Shown: positions 35,720 to 43,494 of the stretch, one piece after another
How the letters are laid out: the number at the start of each line of letters is the position of its first letter
How positions within the stretch are numbered: position 1 is the first letter of the stretch
Source: Bacteroidia bacterium
GTDB taxonomy: Bacteria; Bacteroidota; Bacteroidia; Chitinophagales; Chitinophagaceae
Direction: 5' to 3'
DNA: 64,000 nucleotides
Assembly: GCA_030426665.1 (NCBI GenBank)
Contig: JAUHYD010000005.1
Coordinates: 62,001 to 126,000 of the forward strand
Made by a program: the position numbers and the translations under genes
Notes under the pieces: model-generated
What the model saw: the letters and a program-made list of their open reading frames with translations, nothing else
Told to the model about the DNA's origin: nothing
Database searches by the model: none

Positions 35720-36751
35720 ATGAAAATACTATTCGCGATACAAGGCACAGGAAACGGGCATCTTAGCCGGGCCAGGGACGTTTACCCGGAACTACTGAAA
35801 TACGGAACGGTAGATGTGCTTATAAGTGGCATACAAGCTGACGTAGATGTGCCTTTTCCCGTAAAACACCAATTGTATGGCATGAGCTTTATCTTTGGAA
35901 AACGAGGCGGAGTTGATATTATTGATACTGCTAAAAGACTACGGATCGGCAGACTGCTAAGAGACATTCGCCAACTCCCCGTAGAAGAGTACGACTTAGT
36001 CATCAACGACTTTGAACCGGTTTCTGCATGGGCATGTAAGCGAAAAAAGATTCCTTGCATATCGCTTAGTCACCAATGCGCGGTACTGCACCCGAATGCA
36101 CCCAAGCCCCGAAAAAGCGACCCGATAGGAAAGCTGATACTAAAACGATATGCACCTGTCACCGCGGCTTATGGCTTTCACTTCAAACAGTTTGACAGCA
36201 AAATATTCACTCCGGTTATTCGACGCGAAATCAGAGAACTAACACCAACTAATAAAGGTCATTACACCGTTTATCTCCCTGCATATAGCGATGAAACAAT
36301 CGTAAAGCAGCTGTCACTATTCCCGAACGTTCGCTGGCATGTATTTTCAAAACATAACAAAAAACCATTCAGTACCCCAAACATATCTGTACAAAAAATC
36401 GACAACCGGGCATTCATTGAGAGTATGGCATCAAGTGCCGGTGTTTTATGCGGTGCCGGCTTCGAAGGACCTGCGGAAGCTATGTACCTTGGTAAAAAGG
36501 TATTGGTAATACCCATGCTCACGCAATACGAGCAACATTGCAATGCAGCCGGAGCGGCAGCAATGGGCGCAACAGTCGTCGATACGCTTGACGGAAAAAA
36601 CCATGATACAATTTGCTCCTGGCTAATAGATGGGCAACCGATAAAAGTAAACTACCCTGATATTACGGCAGCGATAGTAGCAGACATCATACAATATCAT
36701 GCACCACAACATAAAAAGAAAAAGGGAACAGCCGTTCACGCAGTTGTATAG
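35720..36751 (+). CDS. GT-B glycosyltransferase (Glyco_trans_1_3 type)
   Basis: The start is set at ATG 35720 (MKILFAIQGTGNGHLSRARD); the frame also opens at a TTG nine bases earlier. The motif GxGNGHLSRA near the N terminus, the SLSHQCAVLHPNAP loop and the C-terminal nucleotide-sugar site (GVLCGAGFEGPAEAMYLGKK followed by PMLTQYEQHCNAAGAAAMGA) are those of MurG-like GT-B enzymes. The family is found beside LpxH-like phosphoesterases in Bacteroidota, so a role in envelope glycolipid synthesis is likely but the substrate is unknown. The 343-residue length is normal. The gene ends in a basic tail (HKKKKGTAVHAVV) and is followed by a possible terminator shared with the convergent M56 gene. Confidence 0.85.
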   Translation: MKILFAIQGTGNGHLSRARDVYPELLKYGTVDVLISGIQADVDVPFPVKHQLYGMSFIFGKRGGVDIIDTAKRLRIGRLLRDIRQLPVEEYDLVINDFEPVSAWACKRKKIPCISLSHQCAVLHPNAPKPRKSDPIGKLILKRYAPVTAAYGFHFKQFDSKIFTPVIRREIRELTPTNKGHYTVYLPAYSDETIVKQLSLFPNVRWHVFSKHNKKPFSTPNISVQKIDNRAFIESMASSAGVLCGAGFEGPAEAMYLGKKVLVIPMLTQYEQHCNAAGAAAMGATVVDTLDGKNHDTICSWLIDGQPIKVNYPDITAAIVADIIQYHAPQHKKKKGTAVHAVV

Positions 36752-36809
36752 CCTGATGTGTCGCATCGCCCTTATAGCTTCCGACATATTTATCGCTATA
36801 TATCCGTAA

Positions 36810-36833
36810 TAGCGTTAACGATATAAAACGCTA
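36810..36833. terminator. Possible hairpin between convergent genes
   Basis: TAGCGTT at 36810-36816 and AACGCTA at 36827-36833 form a 7-bp stem, followed by AAAAAATA on the forward strand. It lies between the convergent glycosyltransferase and M56/amidase genes; the absence of a T run makes it weak. Confidence 0.35.
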
Positions 36834-36874
36834 AAAAATATCAGACAGGTGCATTTACCGCTCGCTGCTACTGA

Positions 36875-38374
36875 CTACTCCTCTGTTCCTTTTGCGTTTA
36901 TGTACTTAACAACACCGCTCAAAATATCACCACAAGATCTTTCTATCCACTCATCGTCGGCAAGCTTTGCCATATCAGAAGGGTTGTCGATATCACCGAA
37001 CTCAATGAGTACAGCCGGATGATTGTTACGTAATACAATCAGCCCTCTTTCGCTAAAAGTAGTCTTTCTGCCACTGCCTTTCAACTGCTGTAATATGGCA
37101 GAAGCTAGTACTTTGCTTTCATCATGTAGCTCACTTTTGGTTGCAACATCTATTTCAAACCCTTCTGGCGCTTTGTGGGCATATACCTTCATACCGTCTT
37201 TTGTAATTACCTCTGGGTTGCTTTTGTTAACATGTACAGACACGAACACTGCATTTTCAATTTCATTTGCTTTGGCTACCCGCTCCATCAATGTCGGATA
37301 TCCATCATCAGGGCGGGTCTGCACTACATTTAAGTCATACTTTTCAGCAATGCGTGCCAGAACCTTGCATATTTTCAAATTCATTTCTTTCTCACAAACC
37401 CCATTCTTACATCTTGCACCTGCATCCCTTCCTCCATGACCGGCATCTAGTATGAGGGTCATTTTATGATTTTTGTTGTGTACTACTACATCTTCTTTGT
37501 TCTTGATAGTAAATGAAAACAGCAGCACGGGAATCAGCAACAGTGGCACCACCGCAGCTTTGCGCAAACGTGCGTAACGTATGCTTTTGTTGTTTGTCAG
37601 CATAATCATTCTTCTTTTTATGGGTGAGTAAAACGGATTAACAATGGATGACAATGCTACCTTGTAGTGCGAAGAGAGCAACATTGCAGCGAAAGCTGAG
37701 GTATCTCCGTTAGCTACCGCCTGGTCATCTGCAAGGAACTCATGAGTCAGAGAAAGTTCGTGTCTGATGTACCAGACAAACGGATTTACCCAGCATACTA
37801 TCATAACAAACTGTACCAGTAATTTATCGACCGTATGCCACTGCCGGATATGCGTCAGTTCGTGCGCCAATACTTGTTTCCCTGTTTCAGACTCCGTGTC
37901 AATTGCATCATTCCAAAAAAGCTTATTCAGAAAAGAGAACGGAGCATTGGGGTGATCTGTATGAATACATTCGTACCCTTCATATTTCGTTACCCACGAG
38001 ATTCGTTTTAGCTGATATAAACTAACTACCCTGCGAATTGTCTTTACAAGTAACACCAACGACACCAAACCATACAACAAGTACCCGACATCACGAATAT
38101 GAAACATCTTCTCATTGGCACCTACATAAAACTCCTCACCACCACCCGACCGAATAGCATCTACCACCTCAATAGCCGGCGCTACAGAAGCCTCCCCAAC
38201 TATGTACCAACTAAAGTGAAAGAAAGGAACCAACAAGCCAACCAACAAAGTACCCAGCAAATAAAAACGATTGAACGAATACAATTTTCGGTTCCTGAGA
38301 AACAATACATAGTACAGGAGCATTATGCCCATTGTAACTACAGATTTACCTAACGTGACCGTAAAATTTTCCAT
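36875..38374 (-). CDS. BlaR1-type M56 peptidase fused to N-acetylmuramoyl-L-alanine amidase
   Basis: The 499-residue protein combines two domains. Residues 1-290 are a BlaR1/MecR1-like membrane part with hydrophobic helices near 10-27, 38-58, 96-112 and 272-290, and an M56 zinc site: HELTH at 171-175 with Glu212 in THEFLADD as third ligand. Residues about 303-495, after the last helix and so outside the cytoplasmic membrane, form an Amidase_3 domain with complete zinc and catalytic residues: His313 (LDAGHGGRDAG), Glu329 (CEKEMNLK), His381 (VSVHVNKS) and Glu458 (VLIEFGDIDN). In BlaR1 this position holds the beta-lactam sensor domain. It is cotranscribed with, and four bases downstream of, a BlaI-type repressor, so a role as a cell-wall-responsive antirepressor is inferred. 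Usual Bacteroidota M56 proteins carry TonB-like or unknown tails instead. Confidence 0.88.
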   Translation of the reverse strand: MENFTVTLGKSVVTMGIMLLYYVLFLRNRKLYSFNRFYLLGTLLVGLLVPFFHFSWYIVGEASVAPAIEVVDAIRSGGGEEFYVGANEKMFHIRDVGYLLYGLVSLVLLVKTIRRVVSLYQLKRISWVTKYEGYECIHTDHPNAPFSFLNKLFWNDAIDTESETGKQVLAHELTHIRQWHTVDKLLVQFVMIVCWVNPFVWYIRHELSLTHEFLADDQAVANGDTSAFAAMLLSSHYKVALSSIVNPFYSPIKRRMIMLTNNKSIRYARLRKAAVVPLLLIPVLLFSFTIKNKEDVVVHNKNHKMTLILDAGHGGRDAGARCKNGVCEKEMNLKICKVLARIAEKYDLNVVQTRPDDGYPTLMERVAKANEIENAVFVSVHVNKSNPEVITKDGMKVYAHKAPEGFEIDVATKSELHDESKVLASAILQQLKGSGRKTTFSERGLIVLRNNHPAVLIEFGDIDNPSDMAKLADDEWIERSCGDILSGVVKYINAKGTEE

Positions 38375-38378
38375 ACCC

Positions 38379-38735
38379 TTATTTCTTTTTCATTTCCTTT
38401 AATAACATTTCCAGGTCTTTCACAGACAACTGTTTTTCGTCTACCAAAAACGAAACCACATTACTGAATGACCCCTCGAAGTATCCCTTTGCAAACCCTT
38501 TTAGCGTTGCCTTGGAGTATGCCTCCTTACTTACCACGGGATGGTACCGAAAACTCCGACCAATACTCTCTGTTTTCACAAACTCCTTTTCAACCAATAT
38601 TTTCAGAATGGTAGCTACCGTGTTCTTGTGCGGTATCGGTTCCGGCATGGCTTCTACAACCTCCATAAGTAGCCCAGATTCCAGCTTCCACAGTACTTTC
38701 ATTACCTGCTCCTCTGCTTTTGTGAGTGTCTTCAT
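38379..38735 (-). CDS. BlaI/MecI-family transcriptional repressor
   Basis: A 118-residue winged-helix repressor. MKTLTKAEEQVMKVLWKLES is the conserved N-terminal helix, PHKNTVATILKILVEKEFVK the recognition helix and wing, and the C-terminal helices (SFSNVVSFLVDEKQLSVKDL) form the dimer. The BlaI cleavage site, an Asn-Phe pair in the dimer helix, is not obvious; a SFSNVVSF segment lies in that region. In the paradigm the M56 peptidase of the partner protein triggers cleavage of the repressor and relieves repression of the operon. It is the first gene of the unit, followed after four bases by the M56/amidase gene, and is preceded by a perfect promoter overlapped by a palindrome, indicating autoregulation. 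Confidence 0.93.
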   Translation of the reverse strand: MKTLTKAEEQVMKVLWKLESGLLMEVVEAMPEPIPHKNTVATILKILVEKEFVKTESIGRSFRYHPVVSKEAYSKATLKGFAKGYFEGSFSNVVSFLVDEKQLSVKDLEMLLKEMKKK

Positions 38736-38750
38736 CTCTTTTGAACTATA

Positions 38751-38771
38751 AGTTTAGTTCAAAACTAAACT
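38751..38771. promoter_or_regulatory. Operator palindrome of the BlaI-type repressor
   Basis: AGTTTAGT (38751-38758), five bases, ACTAAACT (38764-38771) form a perfect inverted repeat. It covers the -7 box of the operon promoter and the probable transcript start. A further half-site AGTTTAA lies at 38780-38786, between the -7 and -33 boxes. Placement and symmetry make it the likely binding site of the adjacent repressor. Confidence 0.75.
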
Positions 38772-38790
38772 ATATTTTTAGTTTAACAAA
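38760..38790 (-). promoter_or_regulatory. Full promoter of the BlaI-M56/amidase operon
   Basis: On the reverse strand TTTG (38790-38787), exactly 19 bases, then TAGTTTTG (38767-38760) match TTTG-N19-TANNTTTG without mismatch. The transcript should start near 38753, about 18 bases before the repressor ATG at 38735. Confidence 0.8.
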
Positions 38791-38953
38791 TAAAATTCAA
38801 GAAAAATTATGTCGAATGTAATAAGTTCAGCGACTACGAAAGATGTCTCAGCTAAACTCGAGTGATTATACTTTTGTCGTTTTTTAATGGAAATATCAAT
38901 GAACAAGACCGTTCAAACTCATATAAGTGGAGCTCTATTTGACATACTTTAGA

Positions 38954-41176
38954 TTATGACACATAATACATCTTCATCGCCCCCTTGCCCTTCGCCTCTA
39001 CCTCGCCCCGATACTCACAAGTAAACCTACCCTTTACCAATTCATACGTACTCTGCGAAATATTTATCTTTCCTGCTTCACTGTTCTGCTCCATGCGCGC
39101 TGCGGTGTTTACTGTATCGCCCCATATATCGTAGGCAAACTTCTTTACCCCAACTACTCCCGCTACTACGCTACCGCTGTGTACGCCTATACGTACTTCA
39201 AAAGTCCGCTCTCTTCCCAGTTTTGCTAGTCGGTCACTCATGAAGGCAGTTATTTCCTTTGCCGCGCTTACTGCATGCTGTGCATGTTCCGGGTCAGCGG
39301 TCGGTAGCCCTGCTACTGCCAGATAAGCATCACCAATCGTCTTTATCTTCTCTATTCCGTACTTATTCGTTATCTCATCAAACGCTTTAAAACAGGTGTG
39401 CAACTCATCTATCAGCGCCTGCGGACTCATGCTTTCACTTGCCTGCGTAAAATTGACAAAGTCGGTAAACAGCACCGTTACATTGTCGTAATGATTGGCA
39501 GATGTAACTCCTTTGGCTTTCAACTCCTCAGCAACTTCTTGCGGTAAAATATTCAGCAACAATCCGTCCGACTTCTTACGCTCCATTTCCGACTTCCTAC
39601 GCTCCTTAAAAATGAAGAACGAAAAGCCACCCAGCAGCAAAACACCCGCAATACCGGCATAAGTGTAGCTTTTCTGCCTTTGCAGCTCTACACGAGCTTC
39701 ATTTTGCTGATGTGCTACTTTCAGACTATCAGTCAGCCGCTGACGCTCGTACTCATTTCTCAAACTCATTTTTAGTATCTCTTCTTTATTCTCTTGCGAG
39801 AATAGTGAGTCTGTTATGGCGTGGTAGTTGTCAGATGCAACCATGGCTTTTCTATATTCGCCTTTTAGTATGTATGCCTCCGTCAGAGCATGGTAGCATA
39901 TCTGCATTTTGACCAGCTCTTTTATCTCTTTAGAAATTACCAGACTTTTTTGTAAGTAGTCCATGGCTGCAGATAGAAGTGCGACCCTGCCTTGCGGGAT
40001 AATTGTACTATGCTCAAACCCGTTTATTGGCAGGGTGCTATTTTCGACGGTTTTATCGAACTGTGATCGTCGTGGCACTACACCCGAAGACCTGTCTTTA
40101 ATAATATCGAGATATAAGATTCCTAAACTGCTCATGTGTTTTGCTTCCCAAGCCGTTTCTCCGAGTTTTTTACTTAGTGCCAGACCTTTTTTGAAATATG
40201 CTGCGGCCTGAATATAATTTTTCTGTTTTGCATAAACTTCACCTATATTTCCGTACACAACTCCCAATATACCTACCGCCCCCGCTTCGTTTGCTAGATT
40301 CAAAGACATGTGATAATATTCCAGAGCTTTAGAGTAATCCTTGAACCCTTCGTCATAGACTGACCCGATATTGACTAATATCATCGAGGTTCTTTTCTTG
40401 TCTCCTATCTCTTCCATCACCTTACAAGCTTTCAAAAAATATTCAAGGGCTTTTGGGTAATTATCCTGAGACCAAAATATATTACCAATACTTGCGGTGG
40501 CATTCGCGGCCCTGCCTTTGTCACCGACCTCTTCGAATAACGTTAAGGCCTTAAAGAAATTGGCCAGAGCGTTGGGAAGATTACCCTGGTTCATCTCTAT
40601 ATTACCTATATTGCAAATGGTGCCGGCAATACCGCCTTTATTTCCTGTTTCTTCAAATAACTCTTTCGCTTTAGAATAATGCTTTAAGGCTTTGGGGTAG
40701 TTAGCCTGTTGAGCATAAATATTACCAATGGCATTTGCAAGAGTAGGTACACCTTGCTTATTTCCAGTTTCTTCATATAGCTTCAATGCCATTGAATAAT
40801 ACTTTATGGCACTTTGGTAGTCTGACATAAGTTCATAGTTGCTTCCAAGGTGGTAACACGCCCCAGCCATACCAAATTTCCAATTTAATTTTTTAGATAA
40901 CTCCAATTCAGCCATCCCATATTTAATACCCACCTCAGCATTGATACTGGCATACATATTTGATAGCTTGTTAAGCAATAATACCTTATTAGTGTCTTCC
41001 TTTTGCCTCGGCAGCTCTTTGAGTAAGGAGTCTATTTTAGCCTGACCATGCAGTTGGGCTGAGCAATGAATAGTTAATAGTGAACAGAGAACAATTAACA
41101 GCAAATAGCTAACAGTAGACAGTGTTGTTCCTGTTCGCTTTTTCATGGTGAGTAGTATAATCAGAATTCGTTTCAT
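38954..41176 (-). CDS. TPR-sensor membrane adenylate cyclase, array copy 1
   Basis: Last gene of a seven-gene tandem array. The 740-residue product has a basic, hydrophobic export leader (VSYLLLIVLCSLLTIHCSAQ), TPR repeats of 40 residues from about 50 to 420 (consensus GIAGTICNIGNIEMNQGNLP NALANFFKAL type), a coiled coil, one membrane helix (about 504-523), a transducer segment with LLLNILPQEVAEELK (about 538-552) and a class III cyclase domain (562-740). All catalytic positions of an adenylate cyclase are present: metal-binding Asp572 (VLFTDFVNF) and Asp616 (KTIGDAYL), adenine-selecting Lys612 and Asp683 (YDIWGD), transition-state residues Asn690 and Arg694. The product should make cAMP in the cytoplasm in response to something recognised by the periplasmic TPR part. 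Sixty bases separate it from copy 2. Confidence 0.9.
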   Translation of the reverse strand: MKRILIILLTMKKRTGTTLSTVSYLLLIVLCSLLTIHCSAQLHGQAKIDSLLKELPRQKEDTNKVLLLNKLSNMYASINAEVGIKYGMAELELSKKLNWKFGMAGACYHLGSNYELMSDYQSAIKYYSMALKLYEETGNKQGVPTLANAIGNIYAQQANYPKALKHYSKAKELFEETGNKGGIAGTICNIGNIEMNQGNLPNALANFFKALTLFEEVGDKGRAANATASIGNIFWSQDNYPKALEYFLKACKVMEEIGDKKRTSMILVNIGSVYDEGFKDYSKALEYYHMSLNLANEAGAVGILGVVYGNIGEVYAKQKNYIQAAAYFKKGLALSKKLGETAWEAKHMSSLGILYLDIIKDRSSGVVPRRSQFDKTVENSTLPINGFEHSTIIPQGRVALLSAAMDYLQKSLVISKEIKELVKMQICYHALTEAYILKGEYRKAMVASDNYHAITDSLFSQENKEEILKMSLRNEYERQRLTDSLKVAHQQNEARVELQRQKSYTYAGIAGVLLLGGFSFFIFKERRKSEMERKKSDGLLLNILPQEVAEELKAKGVTSANHYDNVTVLFTDFVNFTQASESMSPQALIDELHTCFKAFDEITNKYGIEKIKTIGDAYLAVAGLPTADPEHAQHAVSAAKEITAFMSDRLAKLGRERTFEVRIGVHSGSVVAGVVGVKKFAYDIWGDTVNTAARMEQNSEAGKINISQSTYELVKGRFTCEYRGEVEAKGKGAMKMYYVS

Positions 41177-41242
41177 TGTTCGCCCTGTTTTAGAATGTCT
41201 TAATTAACCGTATTTACAAATGGTCACTGTTCACTATTAACT
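41072..41242. repeat. Inverted repeat bracketing the start of cyclase copy 1
   Basis: AGTTAATAGTGAACAG at 41072-41087, inside the leader-coding part of copy 1, is the exact inverse complement of CTGTTCACTATTAACT at 41227-41242, which covers the stop codon of copy 2. In a transcript running through both genes the 16-base arms could pair and enclose the intergenic region and the copy 1 start codon. Related, shorter pairs occur at the junctions of copies 3/2 (near 43345 and 43490) and 5/4 (near 47890 and 48065). Confidence 0.6.
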
Positions 41243-43435
41243 GACAAAGTACATCTTCATCATTCCCTTACCCTTTGCATCCACCTCACCCCGGTATTTA
41301 CATGTAAACTTATCCTTCACTAGTTCATACGTAGTTTGCGATATGTTTATTTTCCCTGCCTCGCTGTTCTGCTCCATGCGGGCTACGGTATTCACCGTAT
41401 CACCCCATATATCGTAGGCAAACTTCTTTAAACCTACTACCCCTGCTACCACGCTACCACTATGTATGCCCACCCGAACCTGGAATGTTCTTTCTGTACC
41501 CATTTTCGCTAACCTATCGTCCATAAATGCAACTATATCTTGCGCTGCATTCACAATATTCTCGGCGTGTTTAGGGTCAGCAGCGGGGAGACCGGCTACG
41601 GCGAGGTAGGCATCGCCGATAGTTTTTATTTTTTCGATGTTATACTTCTCTGCTATCTCATCAAACTTCTTGAAGCAGGTGTGCAACTCATCTATTAAAT
41701 TCTGTGCGCCCATGCTTTCACTGGCTTGGGTGAAGTTGACAAAATCGGTGAAGAGTACCGTTACATTATCATAGTGCTTGGCGGTAGTTATGCCTGTATT
41801 TTTCAGTTCAGTTGCTACTTCCTCCGGCAATATATTCAGGAGCAAGTCATCGCTGCGTTGCTTCTCCTTACCCAGAAGTTTGTTATTTCGGACCATGAAG
41901 ATAGAAAATATTGCTAGTGCCAGTATACCAACGAACCCCATCCACGTATAGGAGCGCTGCCTCTGATACTTAAGAGCCGCTGCCTTTTCTTTCTTAGCAT
42001 TGACAAGTTTAAGTGAATCTTCCTTGAGGGTAAAGTCATACTTCATTTGTTGTTGCAAAATCTTTTTGGCATTGTCAATCGAGAATAAGGAATCATGAAA
42101 TCGGACATGTTGCATATAGTCCTCAAGGGCATTCTTATAGTCTCCCCGCAATGAGTCCGCATAAGAAAGCTCTCTATAGAAATTCTGCAATTGATTGAGG
42201 CTGCCAATCTCTTTACTGATGGTTATCGCTTCTCTATAATATGTTACTGCTTTATCAAGAAGCGCCTTCCTTCCTGTCGGTATTAACGTGTCGGGCAGGA
42301 AAGGTGCTTCAGGCAATTCTAAGTCAATTGAAACCTTTGATTTATCTGCCGGGTGGGTAGCGATACCGACAAAGTTTGAAGCTAGCCCTGCATAGTCAAC
42401 TGCTTCAACTTCTCTATTCCCAATAGCTTGCGCCAACTGTAATGATTTATAATCCCAGGCTATTGATTGCGTATAATTTTGCTGGTGATAATAAATACCA
42501 CTAATGTTACCGGTTGTAATCGCTTCACTTCGCTTGTCTCCCAGTTCTTCATCTATTTTTAGCGCCTTGAAATAGTACTCCAGTGCTTTTGGATAGTTTT
42601 TTTGGTGTTGATATACAGTACCCATATTACCCCCAAATACTGCTATTCCCCTTTTATGTTCTAATCGTTCAAACATATTAAACGCTTTTTCGTAGTAACT
42701 GAGTGCCACCGAATAGTCTTCCTCGTCAAAATATACAGCCCCAATACTGCCAGTATTAATGGCGATTCCTATTTTGTTACCCATTTCCTGATTTATTTTT
42801 ATCGCCTTGTGATAATACGATAGTGCTATCGGTAATTCATTTTTGCTTCTATGAACATTCCCGATGTTGCTATAGACAATTGCTAATGAGGCTTTGTCCC
42901 CTGTTCTTTTCAGTATTTTTATAGCTCTATCATAGTATTCAAGAGCCTCGGCATAATTGTTAGTTTCGGCATTGATAAGACCGATATTAATATTGCTATT
43001 AACTATGCCTTGGTCGTCACCAAGTGCTTCGAATAATGGCAGACATCTGTGAAAACATTCTAACGCTTTTGAGAATTCAGCTTTACGCCAATGGCAAAGA
43101 CCTATCGTGAGAGATGTCCTTGCTATCCCTTTCTTCCAGCCTATCTTTGTGGCTGTTTCCAATGCTTGAAGACCGTATTTTAAACCGTCATTGGGATTTT
43201 CGTTGTTTTTGTATTCTTTAGACAGTCTATAGAGAATGTTTACCTTATTGGAGTCTTCCTTTTGTTTGGGCAGATCCTTTAGCAGCGAGTCTATTTTAGC
43301 CTGACCATGCAGTTGGGCTGAGCAATGAATAGTTAATAGTGAACAGAGAACAGTTAACAGCAAATAGCTAACAGTAGATAGTGTTGTTCCTGTTCGCTTT
43401 TTTATGGTGAGTAGTATAGTCAGAATTCGTTTCAT
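41237..43435 (-). CDS. TPR-sensor membrane adenylate cyclase, array copy 2
   Basis: The 732-residue product has the same plan as its neighbours. The leader (residues 1-40) is almost identical to that of copy 1, including MKRILTILLTIKKRTGTTLS. The TPR part (about 50-420) is clearly different in sequence, with units such as NYAEALEYYDRAIKILKRTG and ELPIALSYYHKAIKINQEMG. The membrane helix and transducer are the most divergent of the array (SYTWMGFVGILALAIFSIFM and RNNKLLGKEKQRSDDLLLNI). The cyclase domain (554-732) keeps Asp564, Lys604, Asp608, Asp675, Asn682 and Arg686, so it should be an active adenylate cyclase; one unusual substitution is TVARM for TAARM next to the catalytic Arg. Fifty-nine bases separate it from copy 3. 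Confidence 0.9.
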   Translation of the reverse strand: MKRILTILLTIKKRTGTTLSTVSYLLLTVLCSLLTIHCSAQLHGQAKIDSLLKDLPKQKEDSNKVNILYRLSKEYKNNENPNDGLKYGLQALETATKIGWKKGIARTSLTIGLCHWRKAEFSKALECFHRCLPLFEALGDDQGIVNSNINIGLINAETNNYAEALEYYDRAIKILKRTGDKASLAIVYSNIGNVHRSKNELPIALSYYHKAIKINQEMGNKIGIAINTGSIGAVYFDEEDYSVALSYYEKAFNMFERLEHKRGIAVFGGNMGTVYQHQKNYPKALEYYFKALKIDEELGDKRSEAITTGNISGIYYHQQNYTQSIAWDYKSLQLAQAIGNREVEAVDYAGLASNFVGIATHPADKSKVSIDLELPEAPFLPDTLIPTGRKALLDKAVTYYREAITISKEIGSLNQLQNFYRELSYADSLRGDYKNALEDYMQHVRFHDSLFSIDNAKKILQQQMKYDFTLKEDSLKLVNAKKEKAAALKYQRQRSYTWMGFVGILALAIFSIFMVRNNKLLGKEKQRSDDLLLNILPEEVATELKNTGITTAKHYDNVTVLFTDFVNFTQASESMGAQNLIDELHTCFKKFDEIAEKYNIEKIKTIGDAYLAVAGLPAADPKHAENIVNAAQDIVAFMDDRLAKMGTERTFQVRVGIHSGSVVAGVVGLKKFAYDIWGDTVNTVARMEQNSEAGKINISQTTYELVKDKFTCKYRGEVDAKGKGMMKMYFVS

Positions 43436-43494
43436 TGTTTACATGTTTTAGAATGTCTTAATTGAACGTATTTGCAAATCGTCACTGTCCACTG

